From contig CAKZRQ010000013.1 of NCBI GenBank assembly GCA_937146645.1, forward strand, positions 1 through 64,000: 64,000 nt of DNA, given 5' to 3'. The notes below the pieces were generated by a model. It searched no databases. It was given only the letters and a program-made list of their open reading frames with translations, and was not told where the DNA came from. Source of the stretch: an uncultured Cyclobacteriaceae bacterium (GTDB lineage Bacteria; Bacteroidota; Bacteroidia; Cytophagales; Cyclobacteriaceae). This document shows, in pieces, positions 1 to 8,338 of the stretch (position 1 is its first letter; each line of letters opens with the position of its first letter). Position numbers and translations under genes: made by a program.

Positions 1-2105
1 GTCTCTGGCTGTGGATTCACAGTTACCTCGGTTGGCTCACTGATACAGATACCATCCTTCTGAACTGTTACATCATAAGTACCTGGAGCTACTCCTGTGA
101 AGGTGGTTGATGCCTGATAGGCTCCACCGATAGAATACTGTAAGTCATTACCTAGTGGCGCAGTCACCGTAATCGTTCCTGTTGCTACCTCACAAGTAGG
201 CTGCGTTACATCTACTGTTGGTGCTGCAGGTGATTGTGGTGCTGGATTTACTGTGAAAGGTGTACTCACTTCACAAGTAGTTCCCACGGTTCTCGCGAAC
301 ACAGTTCCACTGCTATTCACATTTGCTACAAAGCTACCGTTGATCGGGCTGTTGTAGTCTCCGCTAACCAAGGAATACTCTACTCCATTAGCTGGTGTGA
401 AGGTGATCGTTACCGTCTCATCATCACAACCTGGAGTTGGTACACTCAATATCGGTGCGGAAGGTGATTGTGGTGCTGGGTCTACTGTAAATGGTGCGCT
501 CACCTCACAAGTAGTTCCCTCAGTTCTCGCGTAAAGAGTCCCACTGCTATTTACATCTGCAGCAAAGCTACCATTGATAGGGCTGCTGAAGTCTCCACTA
601 ATTAATGAGTACTCCACGCCATCCTCTGGTGTGAAGGTGATCGTTACTGTCTCATCATCACAACCAGGAGTCGGTATGCTAAGAACTGGCACATCAGCTA
701 AATTATCTCCGATAGTGACCTGGTAATCCTCTACCTCACCATTACTCGCAGATTCAGTTGGATTCAAGTCCCCAAACGTATCTATTCTAACTCTTAAATA
801 GGACGTCCCTGCAACAGCGTCACAAGGTACATCAATATCAAAATCATTGTCTGTGTTAACTCCACTAACAACTTCATCATCTAAAATCTGCTCATCTGAA
901 TCGAAAGTTCCATTACCATCCCAATCAATCCAAGCATTTAAAAGACCCGCGCCAGTTGTGTTAACTGTAATGGTCTTGCTTGTTCCCTGATCAAAAGTTC
1001 CTGCTAGTCCAGTTACTCCATCTTCATCATCTCCAGCAACTTGCGTATCTGATGAATCATTATCATCTCCATCTGCACCCGTAGAAGGAATAGGACCGTC
1101 CTCTCTATCAACAAGCGCTCCTAAACGTGGCTGAGGATTACCGATATCAGCTGGATTAATAGCATGATTGGCGGGTCCGTCTACATCGTAAGTCGCAGGT
1201 GCATCCCCGTAATCTGCGTCTGCTCCTTCAAATTCAGGTATACAAAGCACATAAAATGAAAACTGACGAGTACTTCTACCGTCGCAGTCATTACAATTGT
1301 CCACTTCCTCAGGGTTAACTCCAATCTTCCACCTAAAAGCGCTGACTTCACTAAACTCCACCAGAATCATCCTATCAAAAACGTCAATAGGAATTCCATT
1401 GGCCGCTGTATTAGTAATATCCCTATATCTGGTATCAAAAAGATTATCAGGATCGTTATCAGTCTCTTCGACAATGTTACTAATAGCCCCATTACCAAAA
1501 GTAATATTACCACCATTGGTCACGGCCTGATATTCTTGAACTTCATCATTTCCATCAATATCAACCAGGTAGGCGTTAAACCCAGGAATCTGAAATGCCG
1601 CAGGATTGGAGATGGTACCATCATTATTATAGGTACCTGTAAAAAACTCAATCAAAAAGATTGCATAGCTCCTTTGGCTAGTACTTGTATTTCTGAATTC
1701 AGGCTGAAAGGCAGTGGGATAACCAGTGTTTGTTCCTTGAGTATTTCCGGCATCGAATGCCTCAATAGTACCGTTTACCTCTTGCTCAATAGTTATCCTT
1801 GCATGAACAATAGTTCCATCCAAGGTCACAACATTTTCAAAGGTGTAAACGTCTCCTGGTTGAAAACCACTACCGCTTCCATCGGTAATTTTAATTGGAT
1901 TCAAGAAACTTAGATTTGAAACATCACTACAGAAGTCCTCAAAATCATCGCCTTGAGAATATCCTTCAAATGGTGTAAAAACTAATCCTAGGAAAAGTAG
2001 CCAGACCGTAAAAACGGTAAAAATCTGACTTTTTCGATTTGTCTCTTTCAAAAATCCACTCAATCGACTTGAGCTGGAAGAGTGACAATTGGATGAATAG
2101 TCCAT
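1..2105 (-). CDS. Large secreted surface protein with GEVED domain and Ig/SprB-like repeats (3' part cut off by window edge)
   Basis: The reverse strand is open from about 2195 to base 1, so roughly 700 N-terminal residues are visible. From the ATG at 2105 the protein has a polar stretch, then a hydrophobic signal-like segment (FTVWLLFLGLVF) ending near GYSQG. An N-terminal region of about 250 residues follows, then the DYGDAP-type motif (YGDAPATYDVDGP), an acidic DDEDGV segment, and GEVEDYQVTIG at about 712-750, the hallmark of the GEVED domain of Bacteroidota surface proteins. Beyond this come two near-identical 78-residue repeats starting PTPGCDDETVTITFTP, then an SprB-like unit (TQPTCEVATGTITVTAP). 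Such proteins are usually exported by the type IX system and act as adhesins; the C-terminal sorting domain would lie outside the window. An in-frame ATG at 2183 preceded by AAAGGA is an alternative start, but gives a longer n-region. Confidence 0.8.
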   Translation of the reverse strand, partial: MDYSSNCHSSSSSRLSGFLKETNRKSQIFTVFTVWLLFLGLVFTPFEGYSQGDDFEDFCSDVSNLSFLNPIKITDGSGSGFQPGDVYTFENVVTLDGTIVHARITIEQEVNGTIEAFDAGNTQGTNTGYPTAFQPEFRNTSTSQRSYAIFLIEFFTGTYNNDGTISNPAAFQIPGFNAYLVDIDGNDEVQEYQAVTNGGNITFGNGAISNIVEETDNDPDNLFDTRYRDITNTAANGIPIDVFDRMILVEFSEVSAFRWKIGVNPEEVDNCNDCDGRSTRQFSFYVLCIPEFEGADADYGDAPATYDVDGPANHAINPADIGNPQPRLGALVDREDGPIPSTGADGDDNDSSDTQVAGDDEDGVTGLAGTFDQGTSKTITVNTTGAGLLNAWIDWDGNGTFDSDEQILDDEVVSGVNTDNDFDIDVPCDAVAGTSYLRVRIDTFGDLNPTESASNGEVEDYQVTIGDNLADVPVLSIPTPGCDDETVTITFTPEDGVEYSLISGDFSSPINGSFAADVNSSGTLYARTEGTTCEVSAPFTVDPAPQSPSAPILSVPTPGCDDETVTITFTPANGVEYSLVSGDYNSPINGSFVANVNSSGTVFARTVGTTCEVSTPFTVNPAPQSPAAPTVDVTQPTCEVATGTITVTAPLGNDLQYSIGGAYQASTTFTGVAPGTYDVTVQKDGICISEPTEVTVNPQPE
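228..695 (-). repeat. Two tandem 234-bp coding repeats in the surface protein
   Basis: Units 228-461 and 462-695 align without gaps and most bases match, for example both begin AGGTGATTGTGGTGCTGG. Each encodes 78 residues of the form CDDETVTITFTP...GVEYSL...SPINGSF...GTTCEVS. Nucleotide-level similarity suggests recent duplication rather than ancient domain repeats. The neighbouring SprB-like unit (below 228) is only distantly similar. More copies may exist outside the window. Confidence 0.85.
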
Positions 2106-2575
2106 ATCGTTAGAGTTTAAAATTATCGAGTTCGTAAACTTGTTTCTATACTTTTCAATTTTTCTCAATCCTCTGATTATCATTCCTTTACAGGTCTAAA
2201 ATCCATTCTGGATTGATGTTTTTTCAGACATTTCGCATTGATTTCTCTTCACTTTTTCGTCTCAAAATCCTCCGAAGAGACCTATCAACACTAAATATCT
2301 GCTGTAAAAATACACTTTTATGTATTTCATATCCAAGCTTTTCAAAAGAATTTTTGATATGTAATGCATTTTTTTTGGGATGAAATTCTTTTTTATGCGG
2401 TCAAAACTGTGTTTTGTGGAACTTTTATACGCATAGTTTAAACAAAATGGAATTTTTTGACCTTGATCAACAATTCAAGATTCATTTGCATCCTTCAGGG
2501 AAGTTTTTGATTAACAGCCATCTAAATGCCTGATCGAAGCGTATATTTGATCGTACCCAAATACCCCAAAAGGAT
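2106..2575. promoter_or_regulatory. Divergent intergenic region, about 470 bases
   Basis: AT-rich gap between the surface-protein gene (leftward) and the aldehyde dehydrogenase gene (rightward). On the + strand TATATTTG at 2542-2549 fits the Bacteroidota -7 element TAnnTTTG, 26 bases before the ATG at 2576; I do not see a well-spaced -33 TTTG. AAAAGGAT directly precedes that ATG. No convincing ORF, RNA gene or terminator was seen here. Confidence 0.4.
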
Positions 2576-4012
2576 ATGCTGACTGTCGAAGAAAAATCTC
2601 TCGATATCACCCGAATTGAGAAAACGTTCGAAAACCAAAAAGAAACTGCCATCCGCTGGAGACGCTCTACCCTCGAAGAAAGAGGAGAAAGATTAAAGCG
2701 ATTGCGAGAATGGATCCTTCAAAACAGACCCGAAATCCAAAAAGCAATCCACTCAGACTTTAAGAAGTCCCCGGAGGAAGTGGATATTTCTGAAGTCTAC
2801 CCGGTTACGTCAGAAATCAAGCATACTCTGTCCAATCTTAAGTCATGGATGAAAGGGAAAGCTTTACCCACTCCGATGACTATGATCGGTACCAAAGCCA
2901 GATTAATGATGGAACCCAAAGGAGTTAGTCTTATTATTTCTCCCTGGAATTACCCATTCAATCTTGCTGTTGGTCCGTTGGTTTCCGCCTTGGCGGCAGG
3001 CTGCCCAGTAATTTTGAAGCCATCAGAAATGACGCCTCACACTTCCGAGATCCTGAGTAAAATGGTTTCTGAAGTCTTTGAACCTCATGAGGTGGCACTA
3101 TTTCAGGGTGATGCCGAGGTGGCCAAGGCTCTTTTGGAGCTTCCTTTTGATCATATATTCTTCACAGGAAGTCCGCAAGTGGGTAAAATTGTGATGAAGG
3201 CTGCTTCTAAAAACCTGACTTCCGTGACTTTGGAGCTTGGGGGTAAATCACCGGCCTTTATTCAAAGAAGCAGTAATCTCACTGATGCTGCCCAGAAAAT
3301 AGTCATGGGTAAATTCTTGAATTGTGGCCAGACCTGTGTTGCACCAGACTATATTCTGGTTCATGAGCAGGATAAAGATGCCTTTTTGGATAACCTGAAG
3401 CTTGGAATCCAGAAATTCTATGATTCTAAATTCCAGGGAATAGAGAACAATCCTGATTATGCCCGAATAGTGAATGATAAACACTTCAGCCGTTTGGTAG
3501 GAATGATTGAAGATGCTAAAGGATTGGGAGCCAAAGTTGAATTTGGAGGACAGATCGATCCTCAACAACGATATATTGAGCCGACACTTTTGAGTGATGT
3601 CACACTTGAAATGGAAGTCATGCAAGAAGAGATTTTCGGGCCAATTCTACCCATCCTTACCTACTCTGATATGGATGAGGCTATAGCCTTGGTTAATTCT
3701 TTCCCGAAGCCACTTGCCCTCTATTTCTTTGGAGAAGATAAAAATGTGAGAGACAAGGTGCTTGAAGAAACTTCTTCCGGCAACACTGTAGTCAATGATT
3801 GTGTCATTCATTTTGTGCATACCGAAATGCCTTTTGGCGGCGTTAACAATAGCGGAATTGGTAAGGCGCATGGATTCTTTGGCTTTCAAGCCTTCAGCAA
3901 TGAAAAAGGAGTGCTTACACAAAGAGTCGGTGTCACCTCCAGTAAGCTTATCCACCCACCCTACACCTCTAAAACACGACAGACTATTAATTTCCTTTTG
4001 AAGTGGTTCTAA
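2576..4012 (+). CDS. Aldehyde dehydrogenase family protein (ALDH3-like)
   Basis: 478 residues, normal for a class-3-type aldehyde dehydrogenase oxidising aldehydes to acids with NAD(P)+. Visible motifs: ISPWNYPF at about 121-128 (the conserved Asn of WNYPF), KPSE at 148-151 (cofactor Lys), FTGSPQVG at 196-203 (Rossmann glycine motif), LELGGKSP at 219-226 with general-base Glu220, GQTCVAPD with catalytic Cys254, and EEIFGPILP at 351-359. No signal peptide, so cytoplasmic or membrane-associated through the hydrophobic C-terminus (INFLLKWF), as in long-chain ALDH3 enzymes. The stop is one base before the esterase lipoprotein start, implying one transcript. The substrate cannot be read from sequence; aliphatic or aromatic aldehydes are both possible. 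Confidence 0.92.
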   Translation: MLTVEEKSLDITRIEKTFENQKETAIRWRRSTLEERGERLKRLREWILQNRPEIQKAIHSDFKKSPEEVDISEVYPVTSEIKHTLSNLKSWMKGKALPTPMTMIGTKARLMMEPKGVSLIISPWNYPFNLAVGPLVSALAAGCPVILKPSEMTPHTSEILSKMVSEVFEPHEVALFQGDAEVAKALLELPFDHIFFTGSPQVGKIVMKAASKNLTSVTLELGGKSPAFIQRSSNLTDAAQKIVMGKFLNCGQTCVAPDYILVHEQDKDAFLDNLKLGIQKFYDSKFQGIENNPDYARIVNDKHFSRLVGMIEDAKGLGAKVEFGGQIDPQQRYIEPTLLSDVTLEMEVMQEEIFGPILPILTYSDMDEAIALVNSFPKPLALYFFGEDKNVRDKVLEETSSGNTVVNDCVIHFVHTEMPFGGVNNSGIGKAHGFFGFQAFSNEKGVLTQRVGVTSSKLIHPPYTSKTRQTINFLLKWF

Positions 4013-4013
4013 T

Positions 4014-4877
4014 ATGAGAAATTTTCGATCTCTTTTTTGGCTATTCGCCATTGTTCTTGTTTTTCAGTCTTGTTCAGAAAGTGATGATGACCCCATCGCC
4101 GGGGAATTACCAGCCATAGACATCTTAGATGATTCATATGGCTCTGATCCGGTTCAATCACTGAACGTGTATTTGCCCGCAGGGCGTAGTGCAAGTGAAA
4201 CTCCACTCCTTATATATATACATGGCGGTGCCTGGCTGGACGGAGATAAAGACGAGTTCGATTCTTTCCGGGCATTGGCGGAGACATATTTCCCGGATTA
4301 TGCTTATATATCTATAGGCTACAGACTGTATGATATTCCCACAGGAAGTAATGCATTCCCGACTCAAGAGGAAGACATCATAGATGCCATCGAGTATATC
4401 ATGAGTAAAACCAGCGAATGGAACGTATCGACTGAGATGGTATTGGCTGGGGCAAGTGCAGGAGGTCATTTAGCACTGCTGCATGGATATAAGCATAGCA
4501 ACATTGGGAATATAAAAAGCATATTCGCTTTATTCCCCCCTACTGAGCTTGCCGAACTCTTTGATTTCAACCTGATCACTCAGCTTGGCCTAACCCAGCT
4601 TTTGGGCGGAACGCCCCAAACTAACCCTGAAGGCTACTCAGATTCCAGCCCGGTTAATTTCATAGGTTCACAAAGCATCCCCACGATGTTCTTTCATGGT
4701 ACTGAAGATGATGTAGTCCCTATTTCACAAAGTGAAATTCTGGAATCAGATCTTCAAGCCGCTGGAGTAGATCATGAATTTGTAATCATTCAAGGTCAAG
4801 GGCATGGATTTGCTCCTTTGACCTATGCTCAGGCATTTGAGCAAGCAGCAGCTTTCTCAGCTAATTATATTCCATAA
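4014..4877 (+). CDS. Alpha/beta-hydrolase lipoprotein (carboxylesterase/BD-FAE-like)
   Basis: 287 residues. The N-terminus FWLFAIVLVFQSC is a lipoprotein signal with lipidated Cys20. The hydrolase core carries HGGAW at 70-74 (oxyanion hole of the hormone-sensitive-lipase/BD-FAE type), the nucleophile elbow GASAG with Ser148, an acid in GTEDD (Asp232 or Asp233) and catalytic His264 in GQGHGF. These support an esterase or deacylase anchored to an outer or inner membrane. The ATG begins two bases after the ALDH stop, so the two are probably co-transcribed and translationally coupled. The substrate is unknown; an acyl or acetyl ester whose product feeds the dehydrogenase would be a guess. Confidence 0.88.
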   Translation: MRNFRSLFWLFAIVLVFQSCSESDDDPIAGELPAIDILDDSYGSDPVQSLNVYLPAGRSASETPLLIYIHGGAWLDGDKDEFDSFRALAETYFPDYAYISIGYRLYDIPTGSNAFPTQEEDIIDAIEYIMSKTSEWNVSTEMVLAGASAGGHLALLHGYKHSNIGNIKSIFALFPPTELAELFDFNLITQLGLTQLLGGTPQTNPEGYSDSSPVNFIGSQSIPTMFFHGTEDDVVPISQSEILESDLQAAGVDHEFVIIQGQGHGFAPLTYAQAFEQAAAFSANYIP

Positions 4878-4901
4878 AAAAACCCCTGACCATGTCAGGG
4901 G
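4876..4901 (-). terminator. Rho-independent terminator of the sigma/anti-sigma operon
   Basis: Perfect 8-bp stem CCCCTGAC (4883-4890) / GTCAGGGG (4894-4901) with a CAT loop. Read leftward it is followed by seven T residues, so it ends the leftward transcript; the rightward tail is weak, though it may also serve the esterase gene. Confidence 0.8.
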
Positions 4902-4907
4902 TACCTT

Positions 4908-5141
4908 TCAGACTTTCTGAAGTCTCGTAGATTTAGCCATCTGTTTGATGGAGTTTACTACTTTTTCCGAAGGGTAAAGCTGGATTTCGTCCATTTGCTC
5001 TATCGCGCTCAGCATTTCAACATATTCTTGCATAAGCGACTCATCGCTTTGCAAGGCTTGCATTAAGAGATCTTGCTCTACCTCCGTCATTTCCTGATAG
5101 ATATATCTTACCAGGTCATTTGGGGTAAATCGTTTTGTCAT
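4908..5141 (-). CDS. Small putative anti-sigma protein downstream of an ECF sigma factor
   Basis: 77 residues from the ATG at 5141; an upstream TTG at 5147 is possible but less likely. It overlaps the end of the sigma gene by 26 bases, a coupled arrangement typical of sigma/anti-sigma pairs. The sequence is helical and acidic, with a motif of the form LVRYIYQEMTEVEQDLL and a PSEKVVNSIKQMAK tail, resembling the short soluble N-terminal domain of Bacteroidota anti-sigma factors. No membrane segment or zinc-ligand Cys/His pattern is visible. The function is inferred from position and general resemblance only; it could also be an adaptor or simply a conserved accessory protein. Confidence 0.6.
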   Translation of the reverse strand: MTKRFTPNDLVRYIYQEMTEVEQDLLMQALQSDESLMQEYVEMLSAIEQMDEIQLYPSEKVVNSIKQMAKSTRLQKV

Positions 5142-5718
5142 AGGCAACGTTTAATTGTTTCATTTTTTTACGTAAATGTATCAGCGCATAGCGCATTCGA
5201 CCCAGGGCCGTATTAATACTCACTCCTGTTTGATCAGCAATATCCTGGAAACTCATATCCATATAATGCCGCATCATCAATACTTCTTTTTGTGCGGGCG
5301 GAAGCTCCTCAATCAGCTTTTTAACTAAATGCACGGTCTCCTGCCTCACTCTTTTGTCTTCTGCGGTTTCATCCGCAAAGTTTAGAGAATTGAACACGTT
5401 GGTTCCGTCCTCCATTCTGATCGTGGGATAGCGTTTAGACTTTCTGAAGTGGTCGATGGCCAGGTTATGCGCTATTCGCATAATCCATGGCTGGAATTTT
5501 CCCTCTTCATTGTATCGATCGGAGTTCAAGGTTTTGATCACCTTAGTAAAGACATCCTGTAAGATATCCTCGGCGAGACCTTTATCCTTTACGATAAGGA
5601 AGATGGTTGTAAACAATTTGCTTTGGTACCGGTCTACCAGTACTTCGAAAGCTTCATCATGACCGCTGCGATATTGTCTAATCAATTCGCAATCCTTCGG
5701 ACCTATTTGATTACTCAT
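5116..5718 (-). CDS. ECF-type RNA polymerase sigma-70 factor (RpoE-like)
   Basis: 200 residues from the ATG at 5718 (MSNQIGPKD); the more upstream TTG at 5739 is a poorer start. Region 2 is evident from LAEDILQDVFTKV and WIMRIAHNLAIDHFRKSKR (core binding and -10 recognition), and region 4 from LPPAQKEVLMMRHY followed by the helix-turn-helix FQDIADQTGVSINTALGRM. Region 1 and 3 are absent, as in ECF factors. It directs RNA polymerase to a stress or envelope regulon. The overlapping downstream gene is its likely partner. The upstream region has no clear autoregulatory site that I can identify. Confidence 0.92.
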   Translation of the reverse strand: MSNQIGPKDCELIRQYRSGHDEAFEVLVDRYQSKLFTTIFLIVKDKGLAEDILQDVFTKVIKTLNSDRYNEEGKFQPWIMRIAHNLAIDHFRKSKRYPTIRMEDGTNVFNSLNFADETAEDKRVRQETVHLVKKLIEELPPAQKEVLMMRHYMDMSFQDIADQTGVSINTALGRMRYALIHLRKKMKQLNVAYDKTIYPK

Positions 5719-6067
5719 ATTAAGTTGGTTAATAGTCAACGTAAAAGTCTAGGCCATATTATTCAGTCAGATGTTTTTTTGTAATTAGTGAATCTTAAAA
5801 GTATATCTACCAAATATTTCTACCAAAAGTTTTAGTGCTTTTCTGAAATCGATTTGTCTGTAAGGACAAAGACAAAATCAGACGAAAAAACTCGAATAAA
5901 GCCCGTAAACCCTCTTTTAGAAATTTTATTCGGGAAGGATTATTTAACAAGCACTATGCCAAAAAATGTTAAAACCTGCTCTTTAATTCTGAAATTTTAC
6001 CCGGTGAAGAAATATTCTTTTCAAGGGCAATACTTATCTTCGCTGACCTAAAAGAAAAACGAAAATC
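5719..6067. promoter_or_regulatory. Divergent intergenic region between sigma factor and DUF3127 gene
   Basis: About 350 AT-rich bases holding the promoters of the leftward sigma operon and the rightward DUF3127 gene. A 65-codon frame at 5854-6051 exists but starts with TTG, has an unconvincing Lys-rich composition and no family resemblance, so I regard it as noncoding. No strong paired -33/-7 elements were recognised. Confidence 0.35.
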
Positions 6068-6418
6068 ATGGATCTCGCTGGAAAAGTAATTCAAAAATTA
6101 AAAGAAATCGGAGGGACGTCTAAATCCGGTAACTCATGGAGAAAACAGGAATACATTATTGAAACCGGGGGACAATATCCCAAGAAGGTATGTGTGGCAT
6201 TCTGGGGAGATCGAATAGATCAGTTTGCATTAAACGTAGGGGATGAAGTCACCTTGGGCATCGATGTGGAAAGTAGAGAGTATAACGGAAGATGGTATAC
6301 CGAAGTGAAAGCTTATAAAGTGGACCGAAGCCAGGGTAATCCTGCTCCCGCACCAAATGAAATGCCTGACGTCAGTACCTTCAATGATGACTCAGATGAA
6401 AATAATCTACCTTTTTAA
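6068..6418 (+). CDS. DUF3127 OB-fold-like protein with SSB-type acidic C-terminal tip
   Basis: 116 residues. The body (VIQKLKEIGGTSKSGNSWRK, then YPKKVCVAFWGDRID and WYTEVKAYKVDR) matches the Bacteroidota DUF3127 family, thought to have an OB-like fold related to single-stranded DNA-binding proteins. The last residues, DDSDENNLPF after a Pro/Asn/Ala linker, look like the acidic DDDxPF tip by which SSB recruits DNA-repair partners. The ATG is clear and the gene stands alone between a divergent sigma operon and a terminator. The DNA-binding role is inference from fold family and tail; it is not the canonical ssb gene. Confidence 0.82.
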   Translation: MDLAGKVIQKLKEIGGTSKSGNSWRKQEYIIETGGQYPKKVCVAFWGDRIDQFALNVGDEVTLGIDVESREYNGRWYTEVKAYKVDRSQGNPAPAPNEMPDVSTFNDDSDENNLPF

Positions 6419-6433
6419 GGAAGAATAGAAATC

Positions 6434-6465
6434 AAAAAGGGAAGCATAACTGCTTCCCTTTTTTT
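6434..6465. terminator. Bidirectional rho-independent terminator
   Basis: Stem GGGAAGCA (6439-6446) / TGCTTCCC (6451-6458), loop TAAC, extended by an A5 run before and a T7 run after. It separates the DUF3127 gene from the convergent pur operon and can work in both directions. Confidence 0.85.
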
Positions 6466-6473
6466 ATGTCAGA

Positions 6474-6626
6474 TTACTGAAGGCCTCCCGAACCGAACTT
6501 AAAACCGAACCAGGCTCCTCCGAGCATTAATACAACGGTAATAATTATAAATAGTATAAAGGTGCCTAGAGGAATATCCCACTTTTCTCCTCCAGCTGTG
6601 AATTTTACTCTTTTGCCCTTTTTCAA
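6474..6626 (-). CDS. Small single-pass membrane peptide at the end of the purKE operon
   Basis: 50 residues, read from a TTG at 6626 placed 6 bases after the purE stop and preceded by AGGAG. The peptide has a basic N-terminus (KKGKRVKF), then DIPLGTFILFIIITVVLMLG as one membrane helix and a Gly-rich tail FGFKFGSGGLQ. The stop is 9 bases from the shared terminator. Charge pattern, position within the operon and clean hydrophobic segment support a real gene, though I cannot name a family. It is too short for many gene callers. Confidence 0.6.
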   Translation of the reverse strand: MKKGKRVKFTAGGEKWDIPLGTFILFIIITVVLMLGGAWFGFKFGSGGLQ

Positions 6627-6632
6627 CTCCTA

Positions 6633-7148
6633 TTATTTACCCAATACATCCTTCCAGCCTTTGTCCTCAATGTTCTTGGCGGAAGCTTCCACCTTTTCCT
6701 TGAGTGACTTTTTGTAGGCATCCATTTTCTTGCCTACTTCTGCGTCAGCTGCACCTACCATGGATGCGGCAAGGATACCTGCATTCTTTCCTCCATTAAG
6801 AGCGACAGTGGCCACGGGAATTCCTCCAGGCATCTGAAGAATGGATAAGACGCTGTCCCATCCATCGATAGAATTCGAGCTTTTAATCGGAACACCCACC
6901 ACAGGAAGACTGGTCAAAGAAGCAACCATGCCCGGCAAATGTGCAGCACCGCCAGCTCCAGCCACGATCACTTGAAGACCTCGCTCCCTGGCTGATCTTG
7001 CATAATCCACCATTCGCTCCGGAGTTCTATGTGCTGAAACCACCGTAAGTTCATAAGGCACGCCTAGTTCCTCGAGAAACTGAGCTGCTTCCGACATGAT
7101 GGGTAAATCAGATTGGCTACCCATAATTATTCCTACTACTGGCTTCAT
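6633..7148 (-). CDS. purE: N5-carboxyaminoimidazole ribonucleotide mutase
   Basis: 171 residues, standard class I PurE length. It interconverts N5-CAIR and CAIR in de novo purine synthesis in the cytoplasm. Signature sequences: VGIIMGSQSDLPIM at the N-terminus, SAHRTPERM (substrate-binding His), and AGGAAHLPGM. The ATG overlaps the purK stop by 4 bases (ATGA), indicating coupled translation with its pathway partner immediately upstream. Confidence 0.97.
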   Translation of the reverse strand: MKPVVGIIMGSQSDLPIMSEAAQFLEELGVPYELTVVSAHRTPERMVDYARSARERGLQVIVAGAGGAAHLPGMVASLTSLPVVGVPIKSSNSIDGWDSVLSILQMPGGIPVATVALNGGKNAGILAASMVGAADAEVGKKMDAYKKSLKEKVEASAKNIEDKGWKDVLGK

Positions 7149-8290
7149 GATGTTGCTTTTATTTTTATCAAATCTTTAATTCTATGCGCTCTCTTTTTCA
7201 AGGTTTCCACATTATCATCCAAAACTGTCACATGACCCATTTTCCTAAAGGGCTTGGTCAGCTTTTTTCCATACATATGAATATAGACTCCTTTTTCGGA
7301 TAGGGCTTCATCTTTCCCCTCTACCAAAACAGGCCCAGTGAAACCTTCTTCACCCAGCAAATTAACCATGGCTGCTGGCGTTCTCAAGCCCGTCTCCCCT
7401 AAGGGCCAATTCATCACAGAGCGCAAATGCTGCTCAAACTGGGAAGTGAAATTAGCTTCAATGGTATGGTGACCACTATTATGTGGGCGGGGAGCTATTT
7501 CATTCACCAAAACTTCACCTTCCTTGGTCACAAAAAGCTCCACAGCTAAAATCCCAATCATATCAAGCTTCATGATCACATCCTTCGCAATCTGCTGAGC
7601 TTTTTCTTCTATTTCTGCACTGATTTGTGCTGGCGCAAAAAGAAACTCTACCAGGTTCGCAGTAGGGTGAAATGCACACTCCACGGAGGGATATGCCACC
7701 AGCTCTCCTCGTTCATTTCTGGCTACGGTCACTGCAATCTCCCGATCAAAATCAATCAGCTTTTCCAACAGTCCCGGAGCATCGAATGCATTTTCTAATT
7801 CCGCTTCGGACTTAAGAATTTGAACTCCTCTCCCATCGTACCCTTCTTTACCAAGCTTATTTACCGCTGGTAAAAATGATTTATTGGCGATAACCTCATC
7901 CTTATTTTCAGTCAGCATAAAATCAGCGGTAGGAATCCCATTCTCCTTATAAAACTGCTTTTGCTCTCGCTTATCCTGAATCAGTTTTAAAATGTGTGGC
8001 TGCGGATATACTTTCTTACCCATGTCAGCCAATGCCTGCAGTGCATCCGTGTTGACATTTTCAATCTCAACAGTGATTACATCACAGTCTTGCCCAAAAG
8101 CCATAACGGTATCAAAATCCTTTAGCGACCCCTTAGTGAATTTCTGAGCAATGTCTTTACAAGGAGCATTCTCATCAGGATCAAGAATATGAACGTCCTG
8201 ATTGTAATTAATGGCAGATTGAATTAACATTCTGCCAAGCTGGCCTCCACCGAGTACGCCAAGAATTCTAGAAGAGTTTGTTTGAGCCAT
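7145..8290 (-). CDS. purK: N5-carboxyaminoimidazole ribonucleotide synthase
   Basis: 381 residues, ATP-grasp enzyme that carboxylates AIR with bicarbonate and ATP to give N5-CAIR, the substrate of PurE. Seen: GVLGGGQLGRML at the N-terminus, the ATP-grasp core around KLGKEGYDGRGVQILK, and EIAPRPHNSGHHTIEA near the metal site. It is the first gene of a purK-purE-small peptide operon running leftward; the 4-base overlap with purE supports coupling. The presence of PurK means purine synthesis uses the bacterial N5-CAIR route. Confidence 0.97.
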   Translation of the reverse strand: MAQTNSSRILGVLGGGQLGRMLIQSAINYNQDVHILDPDENAPCKDIAQKFTKGSLKDFDTVMAFGQDCDVITVEIENVNTDALQALADMGKKVYPQPHILKLIQDKREQKQFYKENGIPTADFMLTENKDEVIANKSFLPAVNKLGKEGYDGRGVQILKSEAELENAFDAPGLLEKLIDFDREIAVTVARNERGELVAYPSVECAFHPTANLVEFLFAPAQISAEIEEKAQQIAKDVIMKLDMIGILAVELFVTKEGEVLVNEIAPRPHNSGHHTIEANFTSQFEQHLRSVMNWPLGETGLRTPAAMVNLLGEEGFTGPVLVEGKDEALSEKGVYIHMYGKKLTKPFRKMGHVTVLDDNVETLKKRAHRIKDLIKIKATS

Positions 8291-8306
8291 GGGTGTTTTG
8301 AAAGGT

Positions 8307-8314
8307 CAAAAATA
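8307..8314 (-). promoter_or_regulatory. Possible -7 element upstream of purK
   Basis: On the reverse strand TATTTTTG matches TAnnTTTG and lies 17 bases before the purK ATG. No good -33 TTTG is found at the usual spacing, so this is weak support. Confidence 0.3.
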
Positions 8315-8338
8315 CAAGTTTAAATCCTTCGGGAAAAA

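Noticed and set aside
1297..1913. Rightward frames opposite the surface-protein gene
   Set aside because: They are antisense to a long real reading frame with domain matches.
5854..6051. 65-codon rightward frame before the DUF3127 gene
   Set aside because: Starts with TTG, has no family resemblance and odd Lys/Leu composition; likely chance frame in intergenic DNA.
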